This document shows, one piece after another, positions 22,642 through 30,361 of a stretch of DNA of 47,964 nucleotides. Position 1 is the stretch's first letter; every line of letters starts with the position of its first letter. Under the pieces are notes generated by a model. It did not search any database, was not told the origin of the DNA, and saw only the letters and a list, made by a program, of their open reading frames with translations. The position numbers and the translations under genes are program-made. The stretch comes from Marinibacterium profundimaris (GTDB lineage: Bacteria > Pseudomonadota > Alphaproteobacteria > Rhodobacterales > Rhodobacteraceae), in contig NZ_AQQR01000028.1 in NCBI RefSeq assembly GCF_002210095.1, forward strand, positions 1-47,964, in the 5' to 3' direction.

Positions 22642-24771
22642 TCACTCCTGTCCGGCAACCTTTGCGGAAACATCCCGACCGCTGGCTTGCGCCAAGGCGT
22701 CCATCACGTCTTCGGTTGTTAGCAATTCGGACAGCACAATGCCGTTCGGTGCCGATGGTCCGTAGACGGCATTGAAGGGGATGCCGTATCTGCCGAAACT
22801 CTCAAGGTAGCGGGAAATGCGCGTGTCCGGGCGTGTCCAATCTGCCTGCATCGCCGTGACTCCAGGCGCTTCAAGCGCGCTCCGGACTGGCTCCCGGTCG
22901 ATGACAAGTGTCTTGTTCGCTTTGCAAGTCAGGCACCAGTCAGCGGTCACATCGACAAAAACGACCTCTCCTGCGGACACGCGTTTCGCTATGTCCGAAC
23001 GATCAAATGCGATCCAAGCCATTGCCAACTGCGGCGTCGAACGCGCAGGTGCTGATTGCTGCAAGAGAGGACCTGCGGCAATGGCCAGGACAAGGCTGGC
23101 TATGGCAATAGACCACCTGAACTGGGACTGCACATTCGGGAGAGATAGTGTCAGAACGGCGAGACCGGACAACGCCGCGACCGCGATGACAGACACAAGC
23201 CCGGCGACACCGTCGAGCACCCAGAACAGCCACACGGCGGTTGCAAGCAACAAGACCCCCATGACGCTTTTGATGATCAGCATCCATCGACCAGGCTTAG
23301 GCATGAATGCGACCAGACGCGGGAACGCGGCGATGACGAGATAGGGCAGGGCGAGGCCGAACCCGAGGCTCGAAAAGACAATGAGGATGTCCAAGCCACG
23401 CCCGGCCAAAGCAAAGGCCACAGCGGTGCCGAGGAACGGTGCCGAACAAGGCGTCGCCATGACGGCACCGAACATGCCAGTGAAAAAGTCGGCGGAATAC
23501 CCGTTGCGTCCACCGGCCCCTGCAAGCCGCGTTTGAATGCCGTGTGGAAGGGCGAACTCGAACGCTCCGAACAGATTTGCCGAAAAGACGAGCAGAACAG
23601 CGATCATCACCGCAAGAAACAGCGGGCTTTGAAACTGCAGACCCCACCCGACGCTGAGGCCTGCCGTCTGGAGCGCCCAGAGGACGAGCGCCAGACCCCA
23701 CATGAACGTCATGATGCCGGCGCTGGCAGCGACGAAACCGAACCGGACACGGGTTGTGTCGTGATCGGTGTGTTTGAGCACAGACGACACCTTGATGGAC
23801 AGCACCGGCAGCACGCAGGGCATCACATTCAGGATCAATCCGCCCAGCAGCGCGATCGCGGCAATCCAGATCAGTTCCATCATGTCCGGTGTCGTGGCGG
23901 CCAGCTCAAAGGGTGGTGCTATTCCTTGCGCCACGCGATCCGCGATGATCGTGAAGGCCCGGTTCTCGCCGTCGGTGACGGTAATCGACGGAGCCACTGT
24001 CACATCCGTATTCGACGAGAGGATCGGCAAGCGCGCCCAAAGCAAACGATCCTCTTCTCCCAAACGGATATCGGGTTTGCCAAGCGCAACACCCATACCC
24101 AGTTCGGGAAACACATCCGGCGACTGGAGTGGTTCATCGACGCGAAGGCTGACGATCAACGCCGTGAGGTCTTCGTCGATGAAGGCATTTGCCTCGCTGA
24201 CGCCGCTCGTCTTGGCCCCTTCGGGGACGCGCTCGGAAAACGTACCGATCAGCCCAGCCGAAGTGCTGTCGATGACGTTGCCCCGTCCGAGGCGAAGTGA
24301 CAGGTCAAACTCTTCCGGGACACAGACATTGGAGCACACCAGCAGTTTGACCTGCGCGGAAAGAGTCACAGGTGCGCCGGGATCTTCGAGCGTTATGCGC
24401 AGCGGAAAGACGACTTCACCCGCATAACCAAAATTTTCGATGCCGAAGGCGGTGAAGCGCGTCGGGGCGGGCCACATGAATTCGACATCTGCGACGTTTT
24501 CGGAACCGCTCCATTCGACCGAAGGCGGTATTCCCACCTCGCCCGCCGACCGCCAATAGGTCTTCCAGTTTTCGTTCAGTTGAAGGTGAAGCCCGGCTGA
24601 CAGAGTCTGTGTGTTCTCGGGAACGCCGTCCTGTACACTAATGAGATGCGCGGTGAGTGGCGCGCTCTGGTATTCAGCAGAGGTTGCTGCCGCGACACTT
24701 CCAGAGACAACGGCCAGGAGCACGAAGGGAATAAGCAAAACCCGTCGCAGGATCAAAAGGCAATCGATCAA
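22642..24771 (-). CDS. scsB: ScsB/DsbD-like membrane thiol-disulfide reductase
   Basis: 709 residues from a TTG at 24771; no other in-frame start lies upstream. Signal peptide, then a periplasmic alpha domain with CSNVC (Cys146, Cys150) as in ScsB, a DsbD-type membrane core of eight segments with the electron-passing pair MPCVLP (Cys319) and TPCSAP (Cys442), and a C-terminal thioredoxin domain with DWCLTCK (Cys613, Cys616). It carries electrons from cytosolic thioredoxin to periplasmic partners, here likely CcmG and the DsbA-like protein. ScsB was named for suppression of copper sensitivity. It ends a CueR-type operon with two small upstream genes. Confidence 0.92.
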   Translation of the reverse strand: MIDCLLILRRVLLIPFVLLAVVSGSVAAATSAEYQSAPLTAHLISVQDGVPENTQTLSAGLHLQLNENWKTYWRSAGEVGIPPSVEWSGSENVADVEFMWPAPTRFTAFGIENFGYAGEVVFPLRITLEDPGAPVTLSAQVKLLVCSNVCVPEEFDLSLRLGRGNVIDSTSAGLIGTFSERVPEGAKTSGVSEANAFIDEDLTALIVSLRVDEPLQSPDVFPELGMGVALGKPDIRLGEEDRLLWARLPILSSNTDVTVAPSITVTDGENRAFTIIADRVAQGIAPPFELAATTPDMMELIWIAAIALLGGLILNVMPCVLPVLSIKVSSVLKHTDHDTTRVRFGFVAASAGIMTFMWGLALVLWALQTAGLSVGWGLQFQSPLFLAVMIAVLLVFSANLFGAFEFALPHGIQTRLAGAGGRNGYSADFFTGMFGAVMATPCSAPFLGTAVAFALAGRGLDILIVFSSLGFGLALPYLVIAAFPRLVAFMPKPGRWMLIIKSVMGVLLLATAVWLFWVLDGVAGLVSVIAVAALSGLAVLTLSLPNVQSQFRWSIAIASLVLAIAAGPLLQQSAPARSTPQLAMAWIAFDRSDIAKRVSAGEVVFVDVTADWCLTCKANKTLVIDREPVRSALEAPGVTAMQADWTRPDTRISRYLESFGRYGIPFNAVYGPSAPNGIVLSELLTTEDVMDALAQASGRDVSAKVAGQE

Positions 24772-24828
24772 GATACCTGCTTCCTTCCCATATTTTCCGC
24801 AGATTTCGCCAGGACGGCGGAAATTGCG

Positions 24829-25053
24829 TCAAAGTCCACCTGTGGCAAAACCCTGACGACCGTCCGCACAGACAATTCGCGCAACGCCAGTCGCAGAAGA
24901 TGAAAGGGTTCGACACCCATCCGGCAGAAGGTCTGACGCTTGCTTCGTGGACACGATAGCGCCGCGATCCGAGCAGTCTTCAAGACTTCCTGCACATCCC
25001 CCAAGCATGAAACCCGACAACAGCAACGCGCCTACGCGTACCTTCCCGCGCAC
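24829..25053 (-). CDS. Small lipoprotein
   Basis: 74 residues from a GTG at 25053, one base after the stop of the upstream gene. A short signal peptide ends in the lipobox MLGGC; the mature part (about 55 residues) has four Cys in all (GGC, DC, GC, VC) and a GARIVCADGRQGF-like end. I do not recognise the family. Coupling to its neighbours in a CueR-type operon suggests a periplasmic role in copper or thiol handling. An overlapping alternative frame (24768-25004) has no signal and is rejected. Confidence 0.65.
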   Translation of the reverse strand: MRGKVRVGALLLSGFMLGGCAGSLEDCSDRGAIVSTKQASDLLPDGCRTLSSSATGVARIVCADGRQGFATGGL

Positions 25054-25054
25054 A

Positions 25055-25357
25055 TCACGGCCTGTCGCGGACCACGACTGGAATCGCGGAGGTTATGGGC
25101 TCGGTCGTTTCCTCGATAGTATCCTTTGCCTTGTCGGAATGGCACGATTTTCCCATGAACTTGTGCATCACGAGATGCGCCCCAACGCACAGCAGGAGCG
25201 GGGCGAAAGCCGCTGCATTGCCCCACATGCCCGCCAATGTGCCGCCGGCAAGAAAAAACCCCGCAACGGGCAGCAGCATGACGACGCAACACGCCATCAT
25301 ACCATAATGCATGAGCCTGTCCGTGATCGGCTTTTTTCTGTGGCTGTGGTGGTCCAT
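25055..25357 (-). CDS. Small copper-locus membrane protein
   Basis: 100 residues with GAGGG before the ATG. N-terminal MDHHSHRKKP, two hydrophobic segments (HYGMMACCVVMLLPVAGFFLAGG and FAPLLLCVGAHLVMH), then KFMGKSCHSDKAK and a loose tail. The paired membrane segments with a closing His-Met-Cys cluster recall DUF2933-like small proteins of copper loci; the match is uncertain. First gene of the operon leading to the lipoprotein and ScsB-like genes, directly under a CueR-type promoter. Confidence 0.72.
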   Translation of the reverse strand: MDHHSHRKKPITDRLMHYGMMACCVVMLLPVAGFFLAGGTLAGMWGNAAAFAPLLLCVGAHLVMHKFMGKSCHSDKAKDTIEETTEPITSAIPVVVRDRP

Positions 25358-25385
25358 GACACCCTCTTTGTCTCGTTCCCGGCGT

Positions 25386-25416
25386 CATTTGCGACCCTCC
25401 AGCAGGGTAAGGTCAA
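25386..25416 (-). promoter_or_regulatory. CueR-type promoter for the scsB operon
   Basis: TTGACC (25416-25411), 19-bp spacer TTACCCTGCTGGAGGGTCG with a GACCTTACC/GGAGGGTC dyad, and a weak -10 CAAATG. It directly abuts the plus-facing box at 25417. Confidence 0.65.
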
Positions 25417-25436
25417 GGATACAAATGGATACACTT
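25417..25436 (+). promoter_or_regulatory. Putative OmpR-type box for the L,D-transpeptidase/cytochrome run
   Basis: GGATACAAAT then GGATACACTT: near-perfect tandem half-sites of 10-bp period, 76 bases before the ATG at 25513. This is the best copy of the element. Confidence 0.55.
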
Positions 25437-25512
25437 CTCGCGGCCTTGTCAGGTTGCCTGATGCCGGGTCTCCCGTAAAAGACATGTACAAACCGTAGGC
25501 TAGGAGTGTGTC

Positions 25513-26073
25513 ATGACGACATCGCGAAACAACAAGATCAATCGACGAAGCCTGTTGGGGTATGCGGCTGTCGCTTTGGTTGCACCAAGCGTGGTTCGAG
25601 CCGAAACCATTCGCCGCAACATTTCTTCTTTCCGAGTTCATGACTGGCAAGATCACTTCGACGCACTCGGAAAGGGGATCATCATCTCCGATACCGTGAC
25701 GAAGGCGCTCCAGCATTGGACATCAGATGGCGAAATGCGGATCTACCCAACGTCCGTTCCGCTGACCGACGAACTCACCAAACGCGGTTACACCGAAGTG
25801 GTGGAAAAACGCAAAAACCCCAGCTGGGCGCCAACGCCCTCCATGCGGGAACGCAATCCGGAATGGCCGGCTCGTGTCGAGGGGGGTGATCCGGACAACC
25901 CATTGGGTACTCGTGCACTGTACCTGTCGTGGCAGTACTACCGTATTCACGAGACACAGGATACGCGCAAGATCGGCCGCCGGTCGTCAAACGGCTGCAT
26001 CGGCCTGTTCAACGCACAGATCGAGGAAGTCTACGAGCGGGCACCTGTCGGCACTCAAGTCAAACTCATCTGA
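25513..26073 (+). CDS. L,D-transpeptidase (YkuD) with altered active-site motif
   Basis: 186 residues, TAGGAG before the ATG. A Tat signal (INRRSLLGYAAVALVAPSVVRA) exports it. The YkuD domain covers the rest: IIISDTVTKALQHW strand pair, NPLGTRALYLSWQYYRIH with His146, and SSNGCIGLFN with the nucleophile Cys162. In the usual motif the His is followed by Gly-Thr and the Cys by Ile/Val/Ala-Arg; here they read IHETQ and CIGL, so the two conserved flanking positions differ. L,D-transpeptidases cross-link peptidoglycan or anchor proteins to it through the Cys, which copper ions can block. It heads the plus-strand cytochrome/oxidase run. Confidence 0.88.
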   Translation: MTTSRNNKINRRSLLGYAAVALVAPSVVRAETIRRNISSFRVHDWQDHFDALGKGIIISDTVTKALQHWTSDGEMRIYPTSVPLTDELTKRGYTEVVEKRKNPSWAPTPSMRERNPEWPARVEGGDPDNPLGTRALYLSWQYYRIHETQDTRKIGRRSSNGCIGLFNAQIEEVYERAPVGTQVKLI

Positions 26074-26101
26074 CCCAACGGGCAAGGCGGAAGATACAGG
26101 C

Positions 26102-26560
26102 ATGGACAAATTGACTGCGCTGATTGGTGCCGTTTTTGTTATCGGCGGGGGTTTTGCCGTTTGGCAGTTCGTTGGAGCGGAAGATACAGCGGTTGGCCAC
26201 TCCATGACGCCACCCGACACAAGTGAGATCGCTGAAGGCGGCCCGATCGTTCAGGTCCAGCTGCCTTCCCAACTCTCGCAACAGGCGGCGCTTGGAAAGA
26301 GCATATTCGAGGCAAAGTGTTCCGAGTGTCACGGCGAAAATGCCGCCGGTCGCAACGGTGTTGCGCCGCCTCTCGTGCACAAGATCTACGAACCGAGCCA
26401 CCATTCGGACATGGCTTTTGTTCTGGCAGCTCAAAACGGCGTCCGTGCACATCACTGGAATTTCGGTAATATGCCTAAGATCGAGGGATTGACCCAAGGA
26501 GACGTCAAGATGGTGGCCGCCTATGTCCGCGAATTGCAGCGGGCCAACGGGATCAACTGA
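26102..26560 (+). CDS. Membrane-anchored monohaem cytochrome c
   Basis: 152 residues. N-terminal membrane anchor (LTALIGAVFVIGGGFAVWQFV), then a class I cytochrome c domain: haem box CSECH (Cys73, Cys76, His77), GRNGVAPPL, and a distal Met in NFGNMPKIEGLTQGDVKMVAAYVREL. It probably passes electrons in the periplasm, perhaps from the multicopper oxidase or dihaem protein nearby. It overlaps the next gene by one base (TGATG). The longer frame from 25874 runs through the L,D-transpeptidase gene and is rejected. Confidence 0.9.
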   Translation: MDKLTALIGAVFVIGGGFAVWQFVGAEDTAVGHSMTPPDTSEIAEGGPIVQVQLPSQLSQQAALGKSIFEAKCSECHGENAAGRNGVAPPLVHKIYEPSHHSDMAFVLAAQNGVRAHHWNFGNMPKIEGLTQGDVKMVAAYVRELQRANGIN

Positions 26561-26886
26561 TGCGTTGGTCGAAGACGAACCGATGGATTCTGTCGGCCGT
26601 TTTCGGCCTTTTCCTTGTAGTTCTCGGGGTGCCAGAGGCGCCGGTATATCATGGTGAAACGTCGTTGGGGCAGGAATACCATGGTCACGAAGACGCAGGG
26701 CCATCGACCGAGGCCTCTGGCCACTGCCATCCAGGCCTCGATTGTTCTGTCCCGGCAGCGTTATTGCTTCAGCCGAACATGGCGTACGAGCCTTCTTTTC
26801 TGAAAGCCGTCATGCAAGACGGCGCGACCCAACGAACCGAGTTGCGCCCCACCAGCGATCCTCCACCGCCGCGACGGTGGGTCTGA
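26560..26886 (+). CDS. Small exported protein of unknown function
   Basis: 108 residues. An N-terminal hydrophobic segment (WILSAVFGLFLVVLGV) acts as signal or anchor. The exported part has EYHGHEDAGPS, GHCHPGLDCSVPAALLLQP (two Cys and several His that could bind copper) and a Pro/Arg-rich end (SDPPPPRRWV). I do not recognise the family. Its start overlaps the stop of the cytochrome gene, so the two are made together. Confidence 0.68.
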   Translation: MRWSKTNRWILSAVFGLFLVVLGVPEAPVYHGETSLGQEYHGHEDAGPSTEASGHCHPGLDCSVPAALLLQPNMAYEPSFLKAVMQDGATQRTELRPTSDPPPPRRWV

Positions 26887-26929
26887 TTTCACATCGCTCG
26901 AAAAGCAGACCCAAAGAAGGATCGAAGAC

Positions 26930-27523
26930 ATGAAAAAGACGACTATCGTAGCGGCAGTGTTGATTGCAGGTACTGCGGTCGCGGCATTTGCGCATAGCGG
27001 TGCCACGGGCATCGTAAAGGAACGCATGGATGCCATGGCCGCCATGGGAAAGGCAGTCAAAACCGTAGCCCCGATGATGCGGGGCGAAACGGCCTATGAC
27101 GCAGAAATAGTGGGCGATGCAGCGCGCCTGTTCCAGCAGCACGCCGGTGAGAGCATGACAAAGCTGTTCCCAGAGGGCACAGGTGGCATGCCCTCGGAAG
27201 CCAAAGACGAAGTGTGGACCGATTGGGACCGCTTCGCAGCACTGGCAAATCAGCTGGAAGAATACTCTGAAGGCCTGAAACGCGCAGCCGACAATGGGCT
27301 AGGCGGCATGGGCGGCAATACCTCCACGGATGGCGCCTCGATGATGGGCGGCGGATCCATGATGGGAAGCGATACAACCATGATGGGCGGGAGCACGATG
27401 ATGGGCAGCGGCGGCATGATGGATGCTGCCGCCATTGCCGAAATGCCCGCCGACGCGGCATTCGCGATGACGACACAGGTCTGTTCCGCATGCCATGAAC
27501 GCTTCCGGGCGGAAGAAGACTAA
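26930..27523 (+). CDS. Cytochrome c' family protein with Met-rich insertion
   Basis: 197 residues. Signal peptide (VAAVLIAGTAVAAFA), then the four-helix cytochrome c'/c556 fold: VKERMDAMAAMGKAVKTVAPMMRG, the helix with AARLFQQHAGESMTKLFPEGT, WDRFAALANQLEEYSEGLKRAA and the C-terminal haem box CSACH (Cys185, Cys188, His189). Between the third and fourth helices (about 125-164) is an insert with five Met-Met pairs in a Gly/Ser background, which cytochromes c' normally lack. Such Met pairs bind Cu(I), so the protein may couple a haem with copper capture. AAGG is ten bases before the ATG. Confidence 0.92.
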   Translation: MKKTTIVAAVLIAGTAVAAFAHSGATGIVKERMDAMAAMGKAVKTVAPMMRGETAYDAEIVGDAARLFQQHAGESMTKLFPEGTGGMPSEAKDEVWTDWDRFAALANQLEEYSEGLKRAADNGLGGMGGNTSTDGASMMGGGSMMGSDTTMMGGSTMMGSGGMMDAAAIAEMPADAAFAMTTQVCSACHERFRAEED

Positions 27524-27525
27524 CC

Positions 27526-28443
27526 ATGCGCCGGTTTTTGAAACTCGTCACCGGGGTCGCCGTGCTGGGCGCGGCCGGCCTCGGCGTGGTGATTGCATGG
27601 CCTGTCCGCAGTGCAGTGACTCCGATTGCAACAGAGGGCAATGTCGACCGGGGCGCATATTTGGCGCGCGCCAGTGGGTGCATTGCCTGTCATACCAATT
27701 TTGAAGCGGGCGGCGCACCACTTGCCGGAGGGGCGCCGCTCGAAACCCCGTTCGGAACGTTCTATCCGCCCAACCTGACGACCGACCCCGAACATGGCAT
27801 GGGCGAATGGACGGCAGAACAGTTCGCAAAAGCCGTGCGGCAGGGGATCGGCCCCGATGGAACGCCCTACTATCCATCTTTCCCATATACGTTCTATGCG
27901 GATTTTTCTGACCAGGATATCGCTGACCTCTGGGCGGCGTTTCAAACCGTGCCGCCCGTGGACGAACCTGCACCAGAAAACGATGTCAGCTTCCCATTCG
28001 ATCAACGATGGGGGCTGAAGCTCTGGCGAGCGGCGTTCTTCTACGATCCGGATACCGAACCGGTTGAAGGGCGAAGCGGCGCATGGAATCGCGGACGGGA
28101 ATTGGTGCGCGGTGCGGCACATTGCGGAGCCTGCCATACGCCGCGCAATCTTGCAGGAGGTCGCGATATCGGTGCTTCCTTTGCAGGCAACGCCCAGCTT
28201 CCCGGTGGCAGCAAGGCACCCGCGATACGGCCAAAAGACCTGGCCAAAAATGACTGGACGGTTTCAAACCTCGCTTATGCGCTCCAGACCGGCATCATCC
28301 CTTCGGGCGATGCTTTCGGCGGCAGCATGGCGGAAGTGGTTCGCGAGGGAACTCGGTTTCTGACACCTGCCGATCGCGAAGCGATGGCGCTTTTCCTGCT
28401 GAACAAGGACACGGTCGAGGCGGAGAACCCCGCGTCGAACTAA
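27526..28443 (+). CDS. Dihaem cytochrome c
   Basis: 305 residues. N-terminal anchor (about 5-25), then two cytochrome c domains with haem boxes CIACH (Cys52-His56) and CGACH (Cys200-His204). Sequence blocks YLARASGCIACHTN, TPFGTFYPPNLTTDPEHGMGEW and GAAHCGACHTPRN are those of the dihaem subunits found with sorbitol, alcohol or aldehyde dehydrogenases (AdhB-like C-terminal units and related nicotinate/isoquinoline electron acceptors). No dehydrogenase is next to it; the multicopper oxidase follows. It starts two bases after the cytochrome c' gene and ends at a GC-rich hairpin. Confidence 0.92.
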   Translation: MRRFLKLVTGVAVLGAAGLGVVIAWPVRSAVTPIATEGNVDRGAYLARASGCIACHTNFEAGGAPLAGGAPLETPFGTFYPPNLTTDPEHGMGEWTAEQFAKAVRQGIGPDGTPYYPSFPYTFYADFSDQDIADLWAAFQTVPPVDEPAPENDVSFPFDQRWGLKLWRAAFFYDPDTEPVEGRSGAWNRGRELVRGAAHCGACHTPRNLAGGRDIGASFAGNAQLPGGSKAPAIRPKDLAKNDWTVSNLAYALQTGIIPSGDAFGGSMAEVVREGTRFLTPADREAMALFLLNKDTVEAENPASN

Positions 28444-28449
28444 CACCAC

Positions 28450-28470
28450 GCGGGGGCAACAAGCCCCCGC
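28450..28470 (+). terminator. Hairpin between dihaem cytochrome and oxidase genes
   Basis: GCGGGGGC-AACAA-GCCCCCGC followed by TTTCTCG. An 8-bp all-GC stem with a short T run: partial terminator or attenuator inside the run. Confidence 0.5.
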
Positions 28471-28486
28471 TTTCTCGAGGATCGAA

Positions 28487-29881
28487 ATGAGACAAACACG
28501 TCGGGATTTCTTGCGCCATGCAACACTGGCGGCCTGCGCGGCGGCCATCCCGCGGTCGGCTTTTGCCGCAACCCCGTTCGAGGACGTGGTTGCCAAGGTT
28601 GCACGTCAACAGCTTCTTCCGGACACCTACCCGGAAACAGAGATCTGGGGCTATGACGGCCTTGTTCCGGCCCCGGAAATCCGGGTCGCTCAAGGCGATC
28701 GGGTGCGCCGCAGGTTCCGCAACGAGGTACCCGATCCCAGTTCGGTTCACTGGCACGGAATCCGGATCGATAACGCGATGGATGGCGTTTCAGGGCTGAC
28801 CCAAGAGCCCGTGGCACCTGGTGAAACCTTTGACTACGACTTCGTCGTACCGGACGCCGGGACCTATTGGTACCACGCGCATAATCGCTCATACGAGCAG
28901 GTCGCGCGTGGTTTGCGCGGTGCTTTGATCGTCGAAGAGGCCAATGGACCGGACATCGACCGCGAGGAAGTCATCGTTCTGGAGGACTGGTTGCTCGATC
29001 CCGAAAGCGGGCAGCTTTTCGACAATTTCGAGCAGCCTATGATGATGAGCCACGGTGGACGCATCGGCAACTTTATCACGACCAATGGGCGCTATGACCT
29101 GACCTTGTCCGCGAAGCGCAACGAACGCATTCGCTTGCGGATCATCAACGCAGCAAGCGCGCGGATTTTCCCGCTGACGCTCTCGGGGTTGAGTGGCTGG
29201 AGGGTGGCCGTCGATGGAATGCCAATCGGCCAACCCCAGCAGATTGACGGCGAGTTGATCCTCGGCCCGGCACAGCGCGTCGACTTAATTGTCGATGTGA
29301 CCGAAGACGAAGGCGGCGTGGCCCATTTGCTGCGCATCGGCGATGACGATCAACCGACCCCGCTCGTGAGTTTTCCGATCGACGGCACAGCCAGTTCAGT
29401 ACCAAGAGGCAAGCCACTGCCGTTGCCGCCGAACCCCGCAGCAAACGCCCCGGACCTTGCCGATGCGCGAGATTTGCGACTGGTCATGTCCGGCGGTGCA
29501 ATGGGGCGGATGCAGTCCGCGTTGCTCGGTGGGGAACGTCTTGGATTCCGTCAGCTTGCCCAAGCGGGCAAATTCTGGGCCCTGAATGATGTCGCCGATA
29601 TGACCGACACGCCACTGGCCGATCTATCCCTGAACGAGCCGGTGCGCTTGAAGATCGAGAACCAGACCGTGTTCCCACATGCGATGCACCTGCACGGGAT
29701 GCATTTCCGTGAGCTGCGCCCCGACGGCGCGTTCGGGCCGATGCGGGACACGATCCTGTTGGCCGGCAACGAGTCCCGGGAGATCGCCTTTACGGCAGAC
29801 AATCCCGGCAAGTGGCTGTTCCATTGCCACATGCTCAGCCACGCCGCGTCCGGCATGACGACCTGGATACGGGTCACATGA
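28487..29881 (+). CDS. Tat-exported multicopper oxidase (first copy)
   Basis: 464 residues; GAGGA before the ATG. Tat signal (QTRRDFLRHATLAACAAAIPRSAFA). All copper-binding boxes are present: HWHG (His88, His90), WYHAH (His130, His132), HAMHLHG (His398, His401, His403) and HCHMLSHAASGM (His446, Cys447, His448, His452, Met457). So it should hold one type 1 copper and the trinuclear centre and reduce oxygen to water. No Met-rich loop as in CueO. The substrate may be Cu(I); laccase-like or FtsP-like functions are alternatives. The stop overlaps the next start (ATGA). Confidence 0.93.
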   Translation: MRQTRRDFLRHATLAACAAAIPRSAFAATPFEDVVAKVARQQLLPDTYPETEIWGYDGLVPAPEIRVAQGDRVRRRFRNEVPDPSSVHWHGIRIDNAMDGVSGLTQEPVAPGETFDYDFVVPDAGTYWYHAHNRSYEQVARGLRGALIVEEANGPDIDREEVIVLEDWLLDPESGQLFDNFEQPMMMSHGGRIGNFITTNGRYDLTLSAKRNERIRLRIINAASARIFPLTLSGLSGWRVAVDGMPIGQPQQIDGELILGPAQRVDLIVDVTEDEGGVAHLLRIGDDDQPTPLVSFPIDGTASSVPRGKPLPLPPNPAANAPDLADARDLRLVMSGGAMGRMQSALLGGERLGFRQLAQAGKFWALNDVADMTDTPLADLSLNEPVRLKIENQTVFPHAMHLHGMHFRELRPDGAFGPMRDTILLAGNESREIAFTADNPGKWLFHCHMLSHAASGMTTWIRVT

Positions 29882-30360
29882 GGTATCTCGTTTGGTCCGT
29901 TCCGATCACTGTCGCAGCAGCCGCCTTCACGTATTGGCTCTCGACCAGTGCATCCTCGGATGTCGGCAGCGCGTCCAAGGCGGAGAGCTACGACATCGAA
30001 GAAGGCGCGTTGCTCTACGCAGAAAACTGCGCGTCTTGTCATGGCGTGGATCTGGAAGGCCAGCCGGAATGGCGAACGCCGGGCGCGGATGGGCGCTTGC
30101 CAGCACCACCGCATGATGAGACGGGTCACACCTGGCATCATCCTGACAGCCTGCTCTTCGATTACACAAAACTGGGGGGTGCAACGCTTCTGGCGCGTCA
30201 GGGCGTCGAATTCGACAGTGGCATGCCCGGTTTCGCAGACGTGCTGACCGACCAGCGAATTCACAACATCCTGGCCTTCATCCGGTCCACCTGGCCAGAC
30301 CGCATCCGCGAAGTCCAGGCCGCGCGGACAGAAGCCGACGAACAACGGGGAGAGAACTAA
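29878..30360 (+). CDS. Membrane-anchored monohaem cytochrome c
   Basis: 160 residues from the ATG at 29878, overlapping the oxidase stop by four bases. Membrane anchor (YLVWSVPITVAAAAFTYWL), then cytochrome c box CASCH (Cys51, Cys54, His55), PEWRTPGADGRLPAPPHDETGHTW with extra His, and a distal Met in FDSGMPGFADVLTDQRIHNILAFI. Similar cytochromes accompany multicopper oxidases and copper importers; here it is translationally coupled to the oxidase and likely its redox partner. Confidence 0.9.
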   Translation: MRYLVWSVPITVAAAAFTYWLSTSASSDVGSASKAESYDIEEGALLYAENCASCHGVDLEGQPEWRTPGADGRLPAPPHDETGHTWHHPDSLLFDYTKLGGATLLARQGVEFDSGMPGFADVLTDQRIHNILAFIRSTWPDRIREVQAARTEADEQRGEN

Positions 30361-30361
30361 A

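Noticed and set aside
25874-26560. Possible fusion of L,D-transpeptidase region with cytochrome c
   Set aside because: The frame upstream of 26102 is an alternative frame of the L,D-transpeptidase gene; the cytochrome has its own start and membrane anchor.
27336-27425. Short tandem DNA repeat in the cytochrome c' gene
   Set aside because: The repetition comes from Met-Met-Gly-Ser codons; it is irregular in length and coding, so not a CRISPR or satellite array.
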